This document shows, piece after piece, positions 35,483-42,962 of a stretch of 64,000 bases of DNA. The notes beneath the pieces are model-generated. The model did not search any database, was not told where the DNA came from, and was given only the letters and a program-made list of their open reading frames with translations. The translations under genes were made by a program, and so were the position numbers. The stretch is from Actinomycetota bacterium (GTDB taxonomy: Bacteria; Actinomycetota; Nitriliruptoria; Nitriliruptorales; Nitriliruptoraceae), in assembly GCA_019347575.1 (NCBI GenBank), contig JAHWKY010000002.1, forward strand, positions 62,001 through 126,000, in the 5' to 3' direction. How positions within the stretch are numbered: the stretch's first letter is position 1; each line of letters starts with the position of its first letter.

Positions 35483-37287
35483 TCACGGTCACCAGCCCGG
35501 TCGCCGGCACGGTCAGCCACATCGCCGTCTCGGCTGGCGACACCGTTGCCGCAGGGGCGGCGTTGATGCACGTCGAGGTCATGAAGATGGAGCACCGGGT
35601 CGTCGCCCCGGAGGCCGGGCTCGTCGACGACGTGACGGTCGCGGTCGGAGACACCATCGAGGCGGGCGCGCTCCTGGTCACCCTGACCCCCGTCGAGGTC
35701 GAGGTCAACGGTTCGCTCGAGGCGGACACGACGGCGTCGCCGCGACGAGACCTGCAACGTCTCGCCGAACGCAAGGCCCTCCTCGCCGACGACGCGCGCC
35801 CCGATGCGGTGGCGCGCCGGCACGAGCAGGGCCACCGGACCGCGCGCGAGAACGTCGCCGACCTGCTCGACGACGGCAGCTTCCTCGAGTACGGCGGCCT
35901 CGCGGTCGCCGCGCAGCGCAGTCGCCGCCCGCTCGAGGAGCTCCGCGCCGCGACGCCCGCGGACGGGCTCATCACCGGCACGGGAACCGTCAACGCCGAG
36001 CTGTTCGGTGCCCAGCAGGCACGCGTGACCGTCGCGGCCTACGACTACACCGTGCTGGCGGGGACCCAGGGCTACACCAACCACCACAAGAAGGACCGTC
36101 TCTTCCGGCTCGCCCACGACCAGCGCCTCCCGCTCGTCGTCTTCGCGGAGGGTGGTGGTGGCCGCCCCGGCGACACCGACGTCCTGGCCGCGTCCTGGCT
36201 CGACGCCGAGGCGTTCCACCTCTTCGCGAGGTTGTCGGGACACGTGCCGACCGTCGCCATCGTCAACGGACGCTGCTTCGCCGGTAACGCCGCGCTGGCG
36301 GGCTGTGCCGACGTGCTCATCGCGACCGAGGACAGCAACCTCGGGATGGCCGGCCCCGCGATGATCGAGGGCGGCGGGCTCGGCGTCCACGCATCGGAGG
36401 ACATCGGCCCCATCGAGGTGCAACGGACCAACGGCGTGGTGGACGTCGTGGTCGCGGACGAGGCGGAGGCGGTCGCGGAAGCGCGCCGCTACCTCAGCTA
36501 CTTCCAGGGCCACCTCGACGACTGGTCGGAGCACGCACAGCAGCCGCTGCGCACCGCGGTGCCCGAGGACCGCAAGCTGGTCTACGACCCGCGGCCCATC
36601 CTCGACACCGTCGCCGATCCGGGCACGGTGTTCGAGCTCCGCCGCGACTTCGGGCGCGGGATGATCACCGCTCTCGCACGGGTGCGTGGCCGTCCGCTTG
36701 GGATCCTGGCCAACGATCCCAACCACCTCGGCGGTGCCATCGACGCCGATGGTGCCGACAAGGCCGCACGGTTCCTCCAGCTGTGCGACGCGCACGAGCT
36801 CCCGGTCGTCGTGCTGTGCGACACCCCGGGTTTCATGGTCGGCCCGGACGCGGAGCGCGACGCCGGGGTGCGGCGGTTCTCACGGATGTTCGTCGTCGGC
36901 GCGAACCTGCGCGTCCCGCTCGTCGTGATCGTCACCCGCAAGGCCTACGGGCTCGGCGCCCAGGCGATGATGGGCGGTCACCTCGCGGTCCCCGTCCTCA
37001 CCGTCGGATGGCCGACGTCGGAGCTCGGGCCGATGGGTCTCGAAGGGGCGGTGAGGCTCGGCTTCAGGCGGGAGCTTGAAGCCATCGACGACCCGGTCGA
37101 GCGCGAGGAGCGCGAGCGCGAGATGATCGCGCTGGCCTACGCCAACGCTGAGGGCCTCAACGTGGCATCGTTCGCCGAGATCGACGACGTCATCGATCCC
37201 GCGGATACGCGCGACCACATCGCCGCCGCCCTGTCGACGCCACACCGAGCGCATGCAGGCACCAGGAGGTTCATCGACACCTGGTGA
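35479..37287 (+). CDS. Biotin carboxyl carrier domain fused to acyl-CoA carboxyltransferase
   Basis: Residues 1-72 form a biotinyl domain with the biotinylation site EVMKME (Lys36); residues about 85-602 form both carboxyltransferase halves, with GGGGRPGDTDV, GRCFAGNAALAG, GGGLGVH, LANDPNHLGGAIDADGADKA, DTPGFMVGPDAE and KAYGLGAQAMMGG. It should transfer carboxyl from biotin to an acyl-CoA. BCCP is more often attached to biotin carboxylase, and no biotin carboxylase gene is in the window, so that subunit must come from elsewhere. The ATG sits inside ATGA of ORF c. Substrate unknown. Confidence 0.88.
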   Translation: MITVTSPVAGTVSHIAVSAGDTVAAGAALMHVEVMKMEHRVVAPEAGLVDDVTVAVGDTIEAGALLVTLTPVEVEVNGSLEADTTASPRRDLQRLAERKALLADDARPDAVARRHEQGHRTARENVADLLDDGSFLEYGGLAVAAQRSRRPLEELRAATPADGLITGTGTVNAELFGAQQARVTVAAYDYTVLAGTQGYTNHHKKDRLFRLAHDQRLPLVVFAEGGGGRPGDTDVLAASWLDAEAFHLFARLSGHVPTVAIVNGRCFAGNAALAGCADVLIATEDSNLGMAGPAMIEGGGLGVHASEDIGPIEVQRTNGVVDVVVADEAEAVAEARRYLSYFQGHLDDWSEHAQQPLRTAVPEDRKLVYDPRPILDTVADPGTVFELRRDFGRGMITALARVRGRPLGILANDPNHLGGAIDADGADKAARFLQLCDAHELPVVVLCDTPGFMVGPDAERDAGVRRFSRMFVVGANLRVPLVVIVTRKAYGLGAQAMMGGHLAVPVLTVGWPTSELGPMGLEGAVRLGFRRELEAIDDPVEREEREREMIALAYANAEGLNVASFAEIDDVIDPADTRDHIAAALSTPHRAHAGTRRFIDTW

Positions 37288-37302
37288 AACCAGTGGGCCC
37301 GC

Positions 37303-39273
37303 TCAGGTGAGGTCGAGGCGGAAGGCGGTCAACACGGTCTCGGTGACGGCCACCGGACCACCGATGACCACGCCCGACGCGGCTCGGTCCGCACGGCGGT
37401 GCAGGAACGCGCGAGCGGCGTCGTCGGCACCGGCACCATCGCCATCGACCAGCACGAGGACCTCGGCGTGACCGGAGACGATGGGACCGGCGGTCGCCGC
37501 GTCGGGCCAGTTCCGGCCGGTCGCAGCCCACACACGGGTGGCGGTGACCAGGTCTCGTTCCAGCAGATCCGATGTCACCTCGACGGCGGTGGCGTAGCGG
37601 TCGTCGCCGAAGATCCGACCCGTCGAGGAGACGAGCGCTGCGACCTCGGCGTAGACGTCCTCGGTCACCGCAGCGGGGCCACCCACGACCTCCACGTCGG
37701 CGACGCCCTCGAGGGCCGCGGCTGTCGCCGGCGGCAGAGCGGCCTCGTCGACGAGGAGGACCGGCCTCCCGAGCGTCGAGCCGTAGTACGACGCCATGAG
37801 CGAGTCCGGCCACGACCGTGTGGGATCGCTGTGGGCTCCGAGCGCCACGAGTGCCCGACGCTCCTCGACGTTGCGCACCTCGAAGCTCGCCGTGATCCGC
37901 TCGGTCTGACCGTCCGGTCGCGTCAGCACCGCGGTGAGGGTGTGCTCCCCGTTGGACAGCACCGTGGTGTCGAAGCTCCTCGTGCCGCTCCGGTCCGAGG
38001 TCCCGACGTCCCAGGGCGCGTGCTCCTCGACGTTGACGGGATCGCCCTCCGCCTCCGGATCGTCGAGGTGGAACGCCACGTCGGTCGTGTCCTCATCCGT
38101 GGGGCTCGTCAGCCGGACGTGGACCGAACCACTCACACGGGCGCCGTCGAGCAGGAACGGATCCGCGTGGTCGTGGTCGGCCGCTACCTCGAAGCGCGGG
38201 GAGGCCACATCGTCGTCGGCTGCCTCGCCGTCGACGGGCGGCGGGTCCCGCGGCGGCGCAGCATCGCCCTCGATCGTGTGCTCGAGCGGGTCTCCCGCGC
38301 CCTGGAGTCGCCACACCTCATCCGCCACGGCCGCCGCGGTCACGAACAGGTCGCCGCCACCGAGCCGCGTGACCACGTCGAGGTCGAGCTCGATCCCGTC
38401 GAGGAGGTCGCCGACGAGGTAGACCTGGGTCACACCGAGCGCGGCCAGTTCGTCCGCCACCCGCGGATCGAGCCGGTCCCGGTGCGTCACCAGCACGGGG
38501 GCCTCGAGCGCCGCGGCCAGCGGCCCCGCGACGATCGCCTCGCCGGGACTGTCCCACGGCGCGAGCAGCGCCACCTCGGCGGCGTCGAACCTCGACCTGG
38601 CCAGCTCGATCGAGGTGCCGATGCGGTCCTCACCTGCGACCCGTTCAGCAGCGTCGGCGTGGAACGAGGTGCCATCGGGGATGTCCCCGCGCGACAGCGC
38701 GGCCAGCAACGTCGGGTAGGGGTTGACGCGGTGGTCGCCGTACGGATCGACGACGCGATCGTCGAAGATGTCGAGATGCAGGTGCGGGGCGGTGTCCTCG
38801 GCGTTGCCGGAGTCGCCCATGTAGGCGATGTGCTGGCCGCGCGCGACACGCACTCCACGACGCATGCCGGGCGCGTAGACGTGCTCGAGACCGGCGGCGT
38901 TGTCGTCCGTGCCTGGTGTGTCGTTGTTGAGGTGCAGGTAGCGGTAGCGACGGCCGTCGTCGCCGCACACGGTGATGTGGCGGCCGTGATCGTCCTCAGC
39001 CCCGTCGTCGATCCCGCAGATCTCTCCCTCGACCATGGCGTAGAGGGGGTACATCCGCTCGCCCATCAGGTCAGTCGCCTTGTGCACCCGCGCGCAGTCC
39101 GATCGGCACGCGTCGTAGGTGTCGCTGAACCGCACCTGCGGGTCGGTGGGGAAGGTCGCATCGATGACCTGCTGGTAGTCCTCGGAGGCGAGCGCGGGGG
39201 CTGCGAACGGGGTGCTCGACGCGGCGGTCGCCAAGGTGGCGAGCAACGCGGTGGCGAGACGGCGCACGTGCAC
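37303..39273 (-). CDS. Secreted M23 peptidase-like protein with CWB2 cell-wall-binding repeats
   Basis: From GTG 39273 (AGGAG six bases upstream) the 656-residue product has a signal peptide (RRLATALLATLATAASSTPF), an M23/LytM-like domain with HKATDLMGER and PHLHLDI near residues 60-190, then CWB2-type repeats (VAGEDRIGTSIELARSRFDA; ALLAPWDSPGEAIVAGPLAA; later ATRVWAATGRNWPDAATAGP), separated by an Ig-like region around residues 370-470. M23 enzymes cleave peptidoglycan cross-bridges; the first zinc His is in HKATD rather than the usual HxGxD, so activity is uncertain. It probably remodels or decorates the wall. Confidence 0.86.
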   Translation of the reverse strand: MHVRRLATALLATLATAASSTPFAAPALASEDYQQVIDATFPTDPQVRFSDTYDACRSDCARVHKATDLMGERMYPLYAMVEGEICGIDDGAEDDHGRHITVCGDDGRRYRYLHLNNDTPGTDDNAAGLEHVYAPGMRRGVRVARGQHIAYMGDSGNAEDTAPHLHLDIFDDRVVDPYGDHRVNPYPTLLAALSRGDIPDGTSFHADAAERVAGEDRIGTSIELARSRFDAAEVALLAPWDSPGEAIVAGPLAAALEAPVLVTHRDRLDPRVADELAALGVTQVYLVGDLLDGIELDLDVVTRLGGGDLFVTAAAVADEVWRLQGAGDPLEHTIEGDAAPPRDPPPVDGEAADDDVASPRFEVAADHDHADPFLLDGARVSGSVHVRLTSPTDEDTTDVAFHLDDPEAEGDPVNVEEHAPWDVGTSDRSGTRSFDTTVLSNGEHTLTAVLTRPDGQTERITASFEVRNVEERRALVALGAHSDPTRSWPDSLMASYYGSTLGRPVLLVDEAALPPATAAALEGVADVEVVGGPAAVTEDVYAEVAALVSSTGRIFGDDRYATAVEVTSDLLERDLVTATRVWAATGRNWPDAATAGPIVSGHAEVLVLVDGDGAGADDAARAFLHRRADRAASGVVIGGPVAVTETVLTAFRLDLT

Positions 39274-39387
39274 GAGCGCTCCTGACGGTGGCGGATCCGT
39301 CAGTCGACGGCCCGTCAGGGGAATCGGTGAGCTGGCGCGGTCCCTTGAGCCAGCACCTCGGGGCCAGGCCAGAACCACCCGCCGGGA

Positions 39388-39597
39388 CTAGTCCTCCGCG
39401 TCCGGGCAGGCCGCGACGACGACCGTCACCGGGAGGTCGACGCCATCCGTCGTCGGGCTGGCATCACCGAACGACCACGACGCACAGACCGGCTCGGGGA
39501 CCGGCGCGGTGGTGACCGCGGCCAGGGTCGTCGGTGTCAGCCACCACCCGGCGAGCACGAGCGCGAGGAGTGTCCGGACGATCCCTCGTACCAGCAC
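39388..39597 (-). CDS. Small exported hypothetical protein (69 aa)
   Basis: GTG 39597 follows a GGGGGG tract and opens a 69-residue frame: residues 1-27 form a signal peptide (VRGIVRTLLALVLAGWWLTP then LAAVTTA), and the mature part contains two cysteines, in PEPVCASWSF and VVAACPDAED at the very end, which could form a disulfide. No family is recognised. It ends 114 bp upstream of the M23-CWB2 gene on the same strand. The frame is open further upstream but without protein character. Confidence 0.55.
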   Translation of the reverse strand: MLVRGIVRTLLALVLAGWWLTPTTLAAVTTAPVPEPVCASWSFGDASPTTDGVDLPVTVVVAACPDAED

Positions 39598-39677
39598 CGG
39601 CCCCCCGTTCGCGTGAGCTACGAGAGTCTGCCCGGGCGCGCCCCCGGACGGACGGGTACGGCCCAAGTTGACGAGGA

Positions 39678-39710
39678 GTGACGGCCTGTCGTCCGCCGTC
39701 AGGCCGTCAC
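39678..39710. promoter_or_regulatory. Perfect inverted repeat, 11-bp arms
   Basis: GTGACGGCCTG (39678-39688) and CAGGCCGTCAC (39700-39710) are exact complements separated by 11 bp, so arm centres are two helical turns apart. It lies 44 bp before the short ORF at 39755 and 80 bp upstream of the small exported gene on the other strand. It could be an operator or a transcript hairpin. Confidence 0.6.
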
Positions 39711-39754
39711 GGTCGGGTCTAGGGTCCTGTACGCCGCGTCCGAGAGAGGACAAC

Positions 39755-39847
39755 GTGGCGAGTGAGCGCGTCGTCGTCACCGATCCTCAGGGAGCCGCCC
39801 CGTCGATCATCGACCCCGATCCCGCCTTCGACCCCGCCGGCGCGTAG
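39755..39847 (+). CDS. Possible short ORF (30 aa)
   Basis: GTG 39755 has AGAGAGG five bases upstream and opens 30 codons beginning MASERVVVTDPQGAAPS and ending DPAGA. The codon pattern is compatible with coding, but the length is too short to judge. It overlaps the 3' end of the penicillin acylase gene on the opposite strand by 41 bp. No homologue recognised. Confidence 0.35.
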   Translation: MASERVVVTDPQGAAPSIIDPDPAFDPAGA

Positions 39848-42782
39848 CCCACCGACGACGCGACGGCACCAGCGCGAGGGCCGCGATCGCGACGCCGGCC
39901 AACACAGCGCCACCACCGGTCGTCGGCGTGTCGGCAGGGAGCGGCGCCGGCGGTGGTGGCGGCAAGGGTGGGCCTGGGGTGGCGGTGGGGAGCTGGACCA
40001 CCTGCTGGAAGGTCGGGCGGTTCACCCAGTGGATGTCGTCCACCGCCGCGAGCCCGAGGGTGCGGTGCACCACCGCGTCGTCGGCGATCGTGCGGTCCCA
40101 GTCGTCCACCGACCCCGATCCGAACTCGTCCTCGAGCGCGGCCATGGTCGCCGACAGCGACTGCCAGAGGTTGTCGCGGCAGGTCCCGAGGTCACCCTGA
40201 CCGCAGTAGCTGCGCGACCAGGGGCTGACCGTCACCTCCCCGAGCAGCTGACGCAGGTCCTTGTGGACGTGGGTGTAGCTCGCATCCTGGAAGGCGGAAC
40301 CGACGTGCCCGCGCAGGTTGCCGTCGTGAGCGCTGATGCCGATCGTGCGACGCAGGTCGATGTCGTGCCCGGCCGCGAACACGGCGTCGAGCAGACGGGT
40401 CTCGTCGTGCTCGGGAGTGTCGCCCCACCACGCGTCCATGATGGCGACCGCCTCGGCGTGCTCGTACGCCCCGTCGCGGTCGTGGTCCCGACGGTGCCCG
40501 AGGTCGTCGGCCGCCCAGGCACGGAGCAGGTCCCACGCCTGCTGGGTCCGCGGATCGAGATCATCGGGCGCTGTGGCGCCCATCACCTCGAGCAGCAGCG
40601 GCATCAGCTCCTGGGCCCGCAGATCGGTCGTGCCGGCCAGCGCCATGACATCAACGACGTCACCGACGCCCAGCTCACCCTGCTCGTCAAGGAGGTCCTC
40701 GGCGCGACGTTGCAGCAGGTCGGACCGGTGGATCGGGCCGAAGGACTGCGACGAGTCGCTCGAACGGAACCCCGGCGCCTCCTTGTTGTTCCACGAGACG
40801 AGCAGGCCCTCGTCGGGGTTGAGATCCCACGGCAGATCGTCGCGCGGCAGCGTGGGTTGCCAGTCCCAGCCACCGTCACCCCACTGGGGCAGGTAGGGGT
40901 CGGTGCCCTCCGCCGGAACCGGGCACGCACAGGACACGCTGTAGCCGATCTCATCGTCGTCGACGTAGAACCAGTTGAAGACGTAGTCGACGTTGTGGCT
41001 GAAGTTCTCGCGCCAGCGCTCGAACTCGCCCTGGATGACCGAGGGGTCGTTGAGCAGCAGGAAGCCCACGGCGGAGCCGAGCTCGTTGCCGTAGGTCCAC
41101 CGCTTCTCCGCGACCGCGATGGGTGTGCCGTCTCGCAGCGTGCCGCGCGCGATGACCGGGCCGTAGTCGGCGGTGCGTTCGAAGTACTTGTTGACGTAGA
41201 CGTCGTCGGGACCGTCGGGTTGCCCGGCCGCCCCCGGCTTGGACAGCTTGACCTCCTGGACCGCCTCGATCTCTTCACACGAGGCATCGTGGAGGTAGCC
41301 CATCGACTCGGTGGTCGCCTCGCCGAGCGGGTCGTCGGCACCCGGCTCGCACAGCCGCAGGACGAACTCGTCGACGTTGTCAACGTGGCTCGACGTCGCG
41401 CTCCACGCGTAGTCCACACCCCGCCCGAGCTGGATCCACAGGTCGGTCCCGGCGAAGGAGACGCCGCGGGCATGGATGCCGGGTCCGTGGATGTCCTTCT
41501 CGACGAGGAGCTGGGGGGAGAAGTACCCGGTCTGGGGGCCGAAGACGGCGATCGGGACGCCGCTGTCGCTGGCCTCTGCGCCGATCAGGATCGCGTTGCT
41601 CATAGCGTCGTTGAACGTCAGCGAGTCCAGGAAGGGGACGTCGCCGTCGACCAGCGGCAGATCCTCCGGTCCATCCGGCAGCGGCGGAGTGGGCACGACG
41701 TCGACGATCGCCCCGGCTACATCGTCGAGGCCGGGGTCGGGGGCCTGCAAGGGCTGCAAGCTCTCACAGTCGACGTCCGGCACGCTGGCGGGGTCGAACG
41801 GGGCGGTGTCGGGGTAGGCGAAGGCGTCGAAGCTCGACGTCGGCGCCTCGCCGTCGGCGGGGAACGTCAGGTCGTCGAAGACCTCGCGTGCGGTCGCCGC
41901 GTCGCCGTAGTGCGCCTCCAGATCGTGCAGCGCACAGAGGTTGCGCACCTCCCGGCCTCCGGACTTGCCGAAGATGCCGCCCACCAGTGACGCGATGGCG
42001 ACCGCGTCCTCGATGACCCACTCCTCCGGCACCAGCTGCAGAGCCGGGTACTCGCCTGGGAGCTTCGAGGGGTCGAGCAGGGCCTCCTGGATGTACTGGT
42101 TCACGCCCGCGGTGTAGGCCACGATGTCGTCGTAGGCCCGCTGCCCGACCTCGCCGCGGCCGTCGCGGATGGCCTCGATCTGGGCTGTGAAGTCGGCCTC
42201 GATGTACGGGGCGACGGCGAGCTGGTTCGCGTCCTCGTTGCGGTTCCCCTGCGCCGCGCCGAGCCACGCGGCGAGGTCGGCGCGCCCGAGGTGGCGCAGG
42301 ATGTCCATGAGGAACAGCCGGTCCTCTGCGGCGGTGTAGCCGTTGGCGAACAGGGTCCCTTCCCGGGTCTCGCCGAACATGTGCGGTACGCCGAAGCTCG
42401 CGTCGCGGATGACGACGACGTCGTCCCGACCGCCGGGGCTGTAGACCTCGGCGATGTCGTCCTGGGCCACACCGAACGAGGCGTCCTTGAAGTACTCGAG
42501 GATGCGCCCGACGTCGAAGCCAGGCGTGGCGTCGTCGTATACCAGGTCGCCGTACAGGTGCAGCTGGTCGTCGACGTGCTGCGGCAGCCCCAGCCCTGCC
42601 TGTGCCTGAGCTCCCTCCGGTCCGTTGAGGGTCCCGTCCTGCCCCGGTGGGACGATGTTGTAGAAGCCGGTGGCGTCACCGAACCCCTGGTAGTGGCCCT
42701 GCTGGTCCTGGGCGGCGACCGGAACCACGGATGCGAGCACCAGAACCACGCCCAGAACGGCGAGCAGGACGCGGGACCGCAC
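39807..42782 (-). CDS. Penicillin acylase family protein (S45 Ntn hydrolase) with C-terminal surface anchor
   Basis: This is a large exported N-terminal-nucleophile hydrolase of the penicillin/acyl-homoserine-lactone acylase family. A signal peptide (1-24) precedes the alpha chain with RDASFGVPHMFGETREG; autocatalytic cleavage should expose Ser395 in NDAMSNAILIG, starting the beta chain (GPQTGYFSPQ, SFAGTDLWIQLGRGVDYAWS). Residues about 930-950 are Pro-rich and are followed by ADTPTTGG (950-957), a hydrophobic segment and an Arg-rich tail, the layout of a cell-wall sorting signal with a non-canonical LPxTG. Substrate (beta-lactam, acyl-homoserine lactone or acyl peptide) is unknown. Confidence 0.88.
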   Translation of the reverse strand: MRSRVLLAVLGVVLVLASVVPVAAQDQQGHYQGFGDATGFYNIVPPGQDGTLNGPEGAQAQAGLGLPQHVDDQLHLYGDLVYDDATPGFDVGRILEYFKDASFGVAQDDIAEVYSPGGRDDVVVIRDASFGVPHMFGETREGTLFANGYTAAEDRLFLMDILRHLGRADLAAWLGAAQGNRNEDANQLAVAPYIEADFTAQIEAIRDGRGEVGQRAYDDIVAYTAGVNQYIQEALLDPSKLPGEYPALQLVPEEWVIEDAVAIASLVGGIFGKSGGREVRNLCALHDLEAHYGDAATAREVFDDLTFPADGEAPTSSFDAFAYPDTAPFDPASVPDVDCESLQPLQAPDPGLDDVAGAIVDVVPTPPLPDGPEDLPLVDGDVPFLDSLTFNDAMSNAILIGAEASDSGVPIAVFGPQTGYFSPQLLVEKDIHGPGIHARGVSFAGTDLWIQLGRGVDYAWSATSSHVDNVDEFVLRLCEPGADDPLGEATTESMGYLHDASCEEIEAVQEVKLSKPGAAGQPDGPDDVYVNKYFERTADYGPVIARGTLRDGTPIAVAEKRWTYGNELGSAVGFLLLNDPSVIQGEFERWRENFSHNVDYVFNWFYVDDDEIGYSVSCACPVPAEGTDPYLPQWGDGGWDWQPTLPRDDLPWDLNPDEGLLVSWNNKEAPGFRSSDSSQSFGPIHRSDLLQRRAEDLLDEQGELGVGDVVDVMALAGTTDLRAQELMPLLLEVMGATAPDDLDPRTQQAWDLLRAWAADDLGHRRDHDRDGAYEHAEAVAIMDAWWGDTPEHDETRLLDAVFAAGHDIDLRRTIGISAHDGNLRGHVGSAFQDASYTHVHKDLRQLLGEVTVSPWSRSYCGQGDLGTCRDNLWQSLSATMAALEDEFGSGSVDDWDRTIADDAVVHRTLGLAAVDDIHWVNRPTFQQVVQLPTATPGPPLPPPPPAPLPADTPTTGGGAVLAGVAIAALALVPSRRRWATRRRGRRRDRGR

Positions 42783-42834
42783 GGATGACCTCGCTGGGAG
42801 ACTGCGCCGAACCTAGCCGCGCCCATCCGGAGGC

Positions 42835-42890
42835 CGCGTCGGTGTGCCCATCCTGGTGCCATCTGGCACCGGAACCGGTACATCGACGCG
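42835..42890. repeat. Dispersed 56-bp dyad element, copy A
   Basis: Imperfect palindrome running CGCGTCGGTGTGCC...GGTACATCGACGCG, with inner GGTGCC-ATCT-GGCACC; 21 of 28 base pairs match. It shares outer arms and exact length with copies at 50181 and 53350. It lies between the divergent penicillin acylase and CWB2 genes, within both upstream regions. Confidence 0.75.
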
Positions 42891-42962
42891 GCTAGCCTCG
42901 CGCGCGGCTGCACGCGGCCGCAGGCGACGAGAACGCACGAGGGGCGACTGGACGGAGGCTGC

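Larger units (their letters stand above)
35291..35485 (+). repeat. Three tandem 65-bp units, each with two hairpins
   Basis: Units begin at 35291, 35356 and 35421 (ATCGAGCCTCACCCCCCAGG), a period of exactly 65 bp. Each has hairpin 1, GGCCGGC-AAC-GCCGGCC, and hairpin 2, CCTCCCCC paired with GGGGGAGG (third copy: 35456-35463 with 35470-35477). Copies differ at only a few bases. The G-rich arm of the last copy lies immediately before ATG 35479. The hairpin core resembles common intergenic REP-like elements of GC-rich bacteria. Confidence 0.92.
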
